A stretch of DNA of 22,680 nucleotides, from assembly GCA_003550305.1 (NCBI GenBank), contig QKYT01000027.1, positions 62,875-85,554 of the forward strand, given 5' to 3'. Numbering within the stretch: position 1 is the first letter of the stretch; each line of letters begins with the position of its first letter. This document shows positions 21,023 through 22,680 of the stretch, piece after piece. A model generated the notes under the pieces. It was not told the origin of the DNA. It was given only the letters and a program-made list of their open reading frames with translations, and did not search any database. A program made the position numbers and the translations under genes. The stretch comes from Glomus cerebriforme. Lineage: Eukaryota > Glomeromycota > Glomeromycetes > Glomerales > Glomeraceae.

Positions 21023-21517
21023 ATTTTTATTTTTCTTTTTTTTTAAAAAAAAAAAGAAAGTGAAATTTTTTGAGAACGTAAAAATATTTTTTTTTTTTTT
21101 TTTTCTTAGTCTATAAAAAAAAGAAAGAGAAAAATAATCTTATCGTTATACAGAGAAACAACAAACAATTATTACTTATAAAAGAATGATTATATTTAAA
21201 TACATATATATATATTAATATATTACATATATATATATTAGATCATAAAATGATTAAAGGAAAGTTTTGAATCAAGAAAAAAAAAAGAAAGATCTTTAAT
21301 TTTTTTTTTTATATATTTTTGTAGAGAAAAAAAAAAAGGGAATTTTTTTTAAACGTCAAGGGCTTAAAAACCTTTTATATAAATATATTTTTTTTTTTTT
21401 ATAGAATGAGAAAAAAAAATTTTATTATTATTATTTAATAAACATTCAGTTAAAAAAAAAAAAACAAATGTCAAATTTCTTTTTTCTACTGACCGGTTTA
21501 TTTTTATTACAAATTTG

Positions 21518-21522
21518 ATTGG
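21518..21522 (-). promoter_or_regulatory. inverted CCAAT box upstream of RasGEF
   Basis: AAAAGCCAATCAAATTT on the minus strand, the same orientation as the RasGEF gene. It shares CCAATCAAA with 5882-5890 and with the EBP2/MRPS9 spacer. A HAP/NF-Y site is plausible. Confidence 0.4.
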
Positions 21523-21896
21523 CTTTTATTTTTTTATTATTGACGCGTAAAACAGAAATATTTTAAAATCAACTAACTAAACGTAAATGAGTTAAACTAG
21601 AATATTTGTAATACGTACACCAAAATTATAATAAGCATGCATCGTAAACGAAAAATTGACAAGCAACATAAAACCATAATTGAAATCCAATATAATAATT
21701 GAATTATTAACTAAATTTATATTGCATTCGACAGTTTTTAGATTTTAGTTTCCAATTCTGAGATGATAACTATTAATAGTTATAATTGTTCGTAGATCCC
21801 CATTAAAATACTTAATTAACCATATATGTTTTACTATAAGTTTGATTAGATGTGTGATAATGAACAAACATGGTAATGAATACTTTTTAAAGAGGT

Positions 21897-21956
21897 AAAG
21901 AGGGGGAGAGGGAGGGAGAGTAGGAGGAAGGAAGAAAGGGGAGAGGGGGAGAAAAT
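21897..21956 (+). repeat. polypurine (GA/G-run) tract
   Basis: Sixty bases of almost pure purine (one T at 21921) with G-runs at 21902-21906, 21910-21912, 21914-21916, 21938-21941 and 21945-21949. This is strikingly unlike the AT-rich surroundings. It could form triplex DNA or a long-loop G-quadruplex. Confidence 0.75.
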
Positions 21957-22449
21957 CCTGCAACGTTGCGACTTGCGCGTTATTAAATAAAATCAACGAT
22001 TTTATTTTATCCCTGCATTAAATAATAATTTAGGACGATAGTTACTTTAAGATGATGGATAATAAATAATAAAGTAGTATATTTGTTCAAGAATACCAAG
22101 AATAGATTAATTAATTAAACATTATGTATTGTCATGAGGGGTTATTCGTAAACTCAGGGTTCTTTACTAAACTTTTCATGGTTAACAATTCTTTTCAAAT
22201 CATGAATTCAATCGTGTTTTAATACTATTTTTATTTTGATAAACAAATATTTCCAAGATTCTTCTTTTCTTTTTTGGAAGAGATTAAAAAAAAAAAAAAA
22301 TAAGATCTTGGATTTAATATATATATATTTTTTTTATATTATATATATTATTATCCTTAAATATTTAATAATTTTTTTTTTTTTCATTATAATAATATAA
22401 TATCTTATAATGATTTTTAAGCAATAGAAAAAAAAGGGGGGGATTCCTA

Positions 22450-22465
22450 ATATTCGATCGAATAT
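22450..22465. promoter_or_regulatory. 16-bp perfect palindrome
   Basis: ATATTCGATCGAATAT is perfectly self-complementary. A half-site-like ATTCGAT recurs near 22480. It may be a dimeric regulator site; the factor is unknown. Confidence 0.35.
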
Positions 22466-22680
22466 AGAACATAAACATTCGATTTCGCGTTGTTACATGC
22501 CAAATTTTTTTGTAAACAAATAATTAAAAAAACGTTTTTTACCCAAAAAAAAAAATGATTATTTTATCGATCATTATGGTAACATATTAGATAAGTAATG
22601 TTCTGCGGAATAACGTTTCATCCGTTATGATTGTCCGATTGTCCGACAATTTAGTAGAGAAAACTCATGAAAAAAAAAAA

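Larger units (their letters stand above)
21023..22680. other. RasGEF upstream region; no gene found
   Basis: The first 450 bp are dominated by A/T homopolymers and TA repeats (21205-21240), probably the 5' leader and promoter. An inverted CCAAT box (ATTGG, 21518-21522, in TTTGATTGGC) lies about 500 bp upstream of the start codon. Farther out are a polypurine tract (21897-21956), a 16-bp palindrome (22450-22465) and a doubled GATTGTCC word near 22631. Short open frames here are compositional artefacts. Confidence 0.55.

Noticed and set aside
21745..21996. Minus-strand frame with Pro/Leu/Ser run
   Set aside because: Its proline-rich part is the complement of the polypurine tract; no homology or context.
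1..22680. tRNA, rRNA or CRISPR arrays
   Set aside because: No convincing tRNA B-box with cloverleaf, no rRNA-like blocks and no regularly spaced repeats were seen on either strand by eye.

Overview
This window looks like nuclear DNA of an early-diverging fungus. It is very AT-rich, with long A and T runs and genes cut by many short GT-AG introns (about 60-150 nt). Best guess is an arbuscular mycorrhizal fungus of the Rhizophagus/Glomus type, because a decayed transposon-like gene resembles a family I associate with those genomes. This assignment is inference from composition and gene style. Ambiguous bases (N) at 103-237 and 15533 point to draft-quality sequence.

Layout. (1) 1-655, minus: 5' part of an intronless, unrecognised gene running off the left edge. 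(2) 1369-3528, minus: acetyl-CoA hydrolase/CoA-transferase ACH1, rebuilt here as 8 exons and 533 codons, including a 10-nt microexon. (3) 3529-6209: AT-rich DNA with a large foldback inverted repeat (4963-5680). (4) 6210-8200, minus: a transposase-like gene broken by stops and frameshifts. (5) 8200-12078: gene-poor, with a possible eroded coding relic (8591-10330), a compact nested hairpin (10788-10869) and a GC-richer island (10999-11123). (6) 12079-13474, minus: rRNA-processing factor EBP2, 6 exons. (7) 13687-14900, plus: mitochondrial ribosomal protein uS9m (MRPS9), 4 exons, divergent from EBP2 across about 210 bp. (8) 15600-21022, minus: a large Ras-family guanine nucleotide exchange factor, rebuilt as 17 phase-consistent exons and 1,357 residues. 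(9) 21023-22680: its upstream region, with poly-A/T, a polypurine tract and a 16-bp palindrome, but no convincing gene.

The genes do not form a pathway. ACH1 handles acetate/acetyl-CoA in mitochondria, EBP2 builds the large cytosolic ribosomal subunit, uS9m is a structural protein of the small mitochondrial subunit, and the RasGEF would activate a Ras-like GTPase. The most functionally suggestive arrangement is the head-to-head EBP2/MRPS9 pair, which could couple cytosolic and mitochondrial ribosome production. I found no tRNA, rRNA or CRISPR array. The strongest non-genic signals are the foldback at 4963-5680, the nested hairpin near 10.8 kb, and microexons in two genes.
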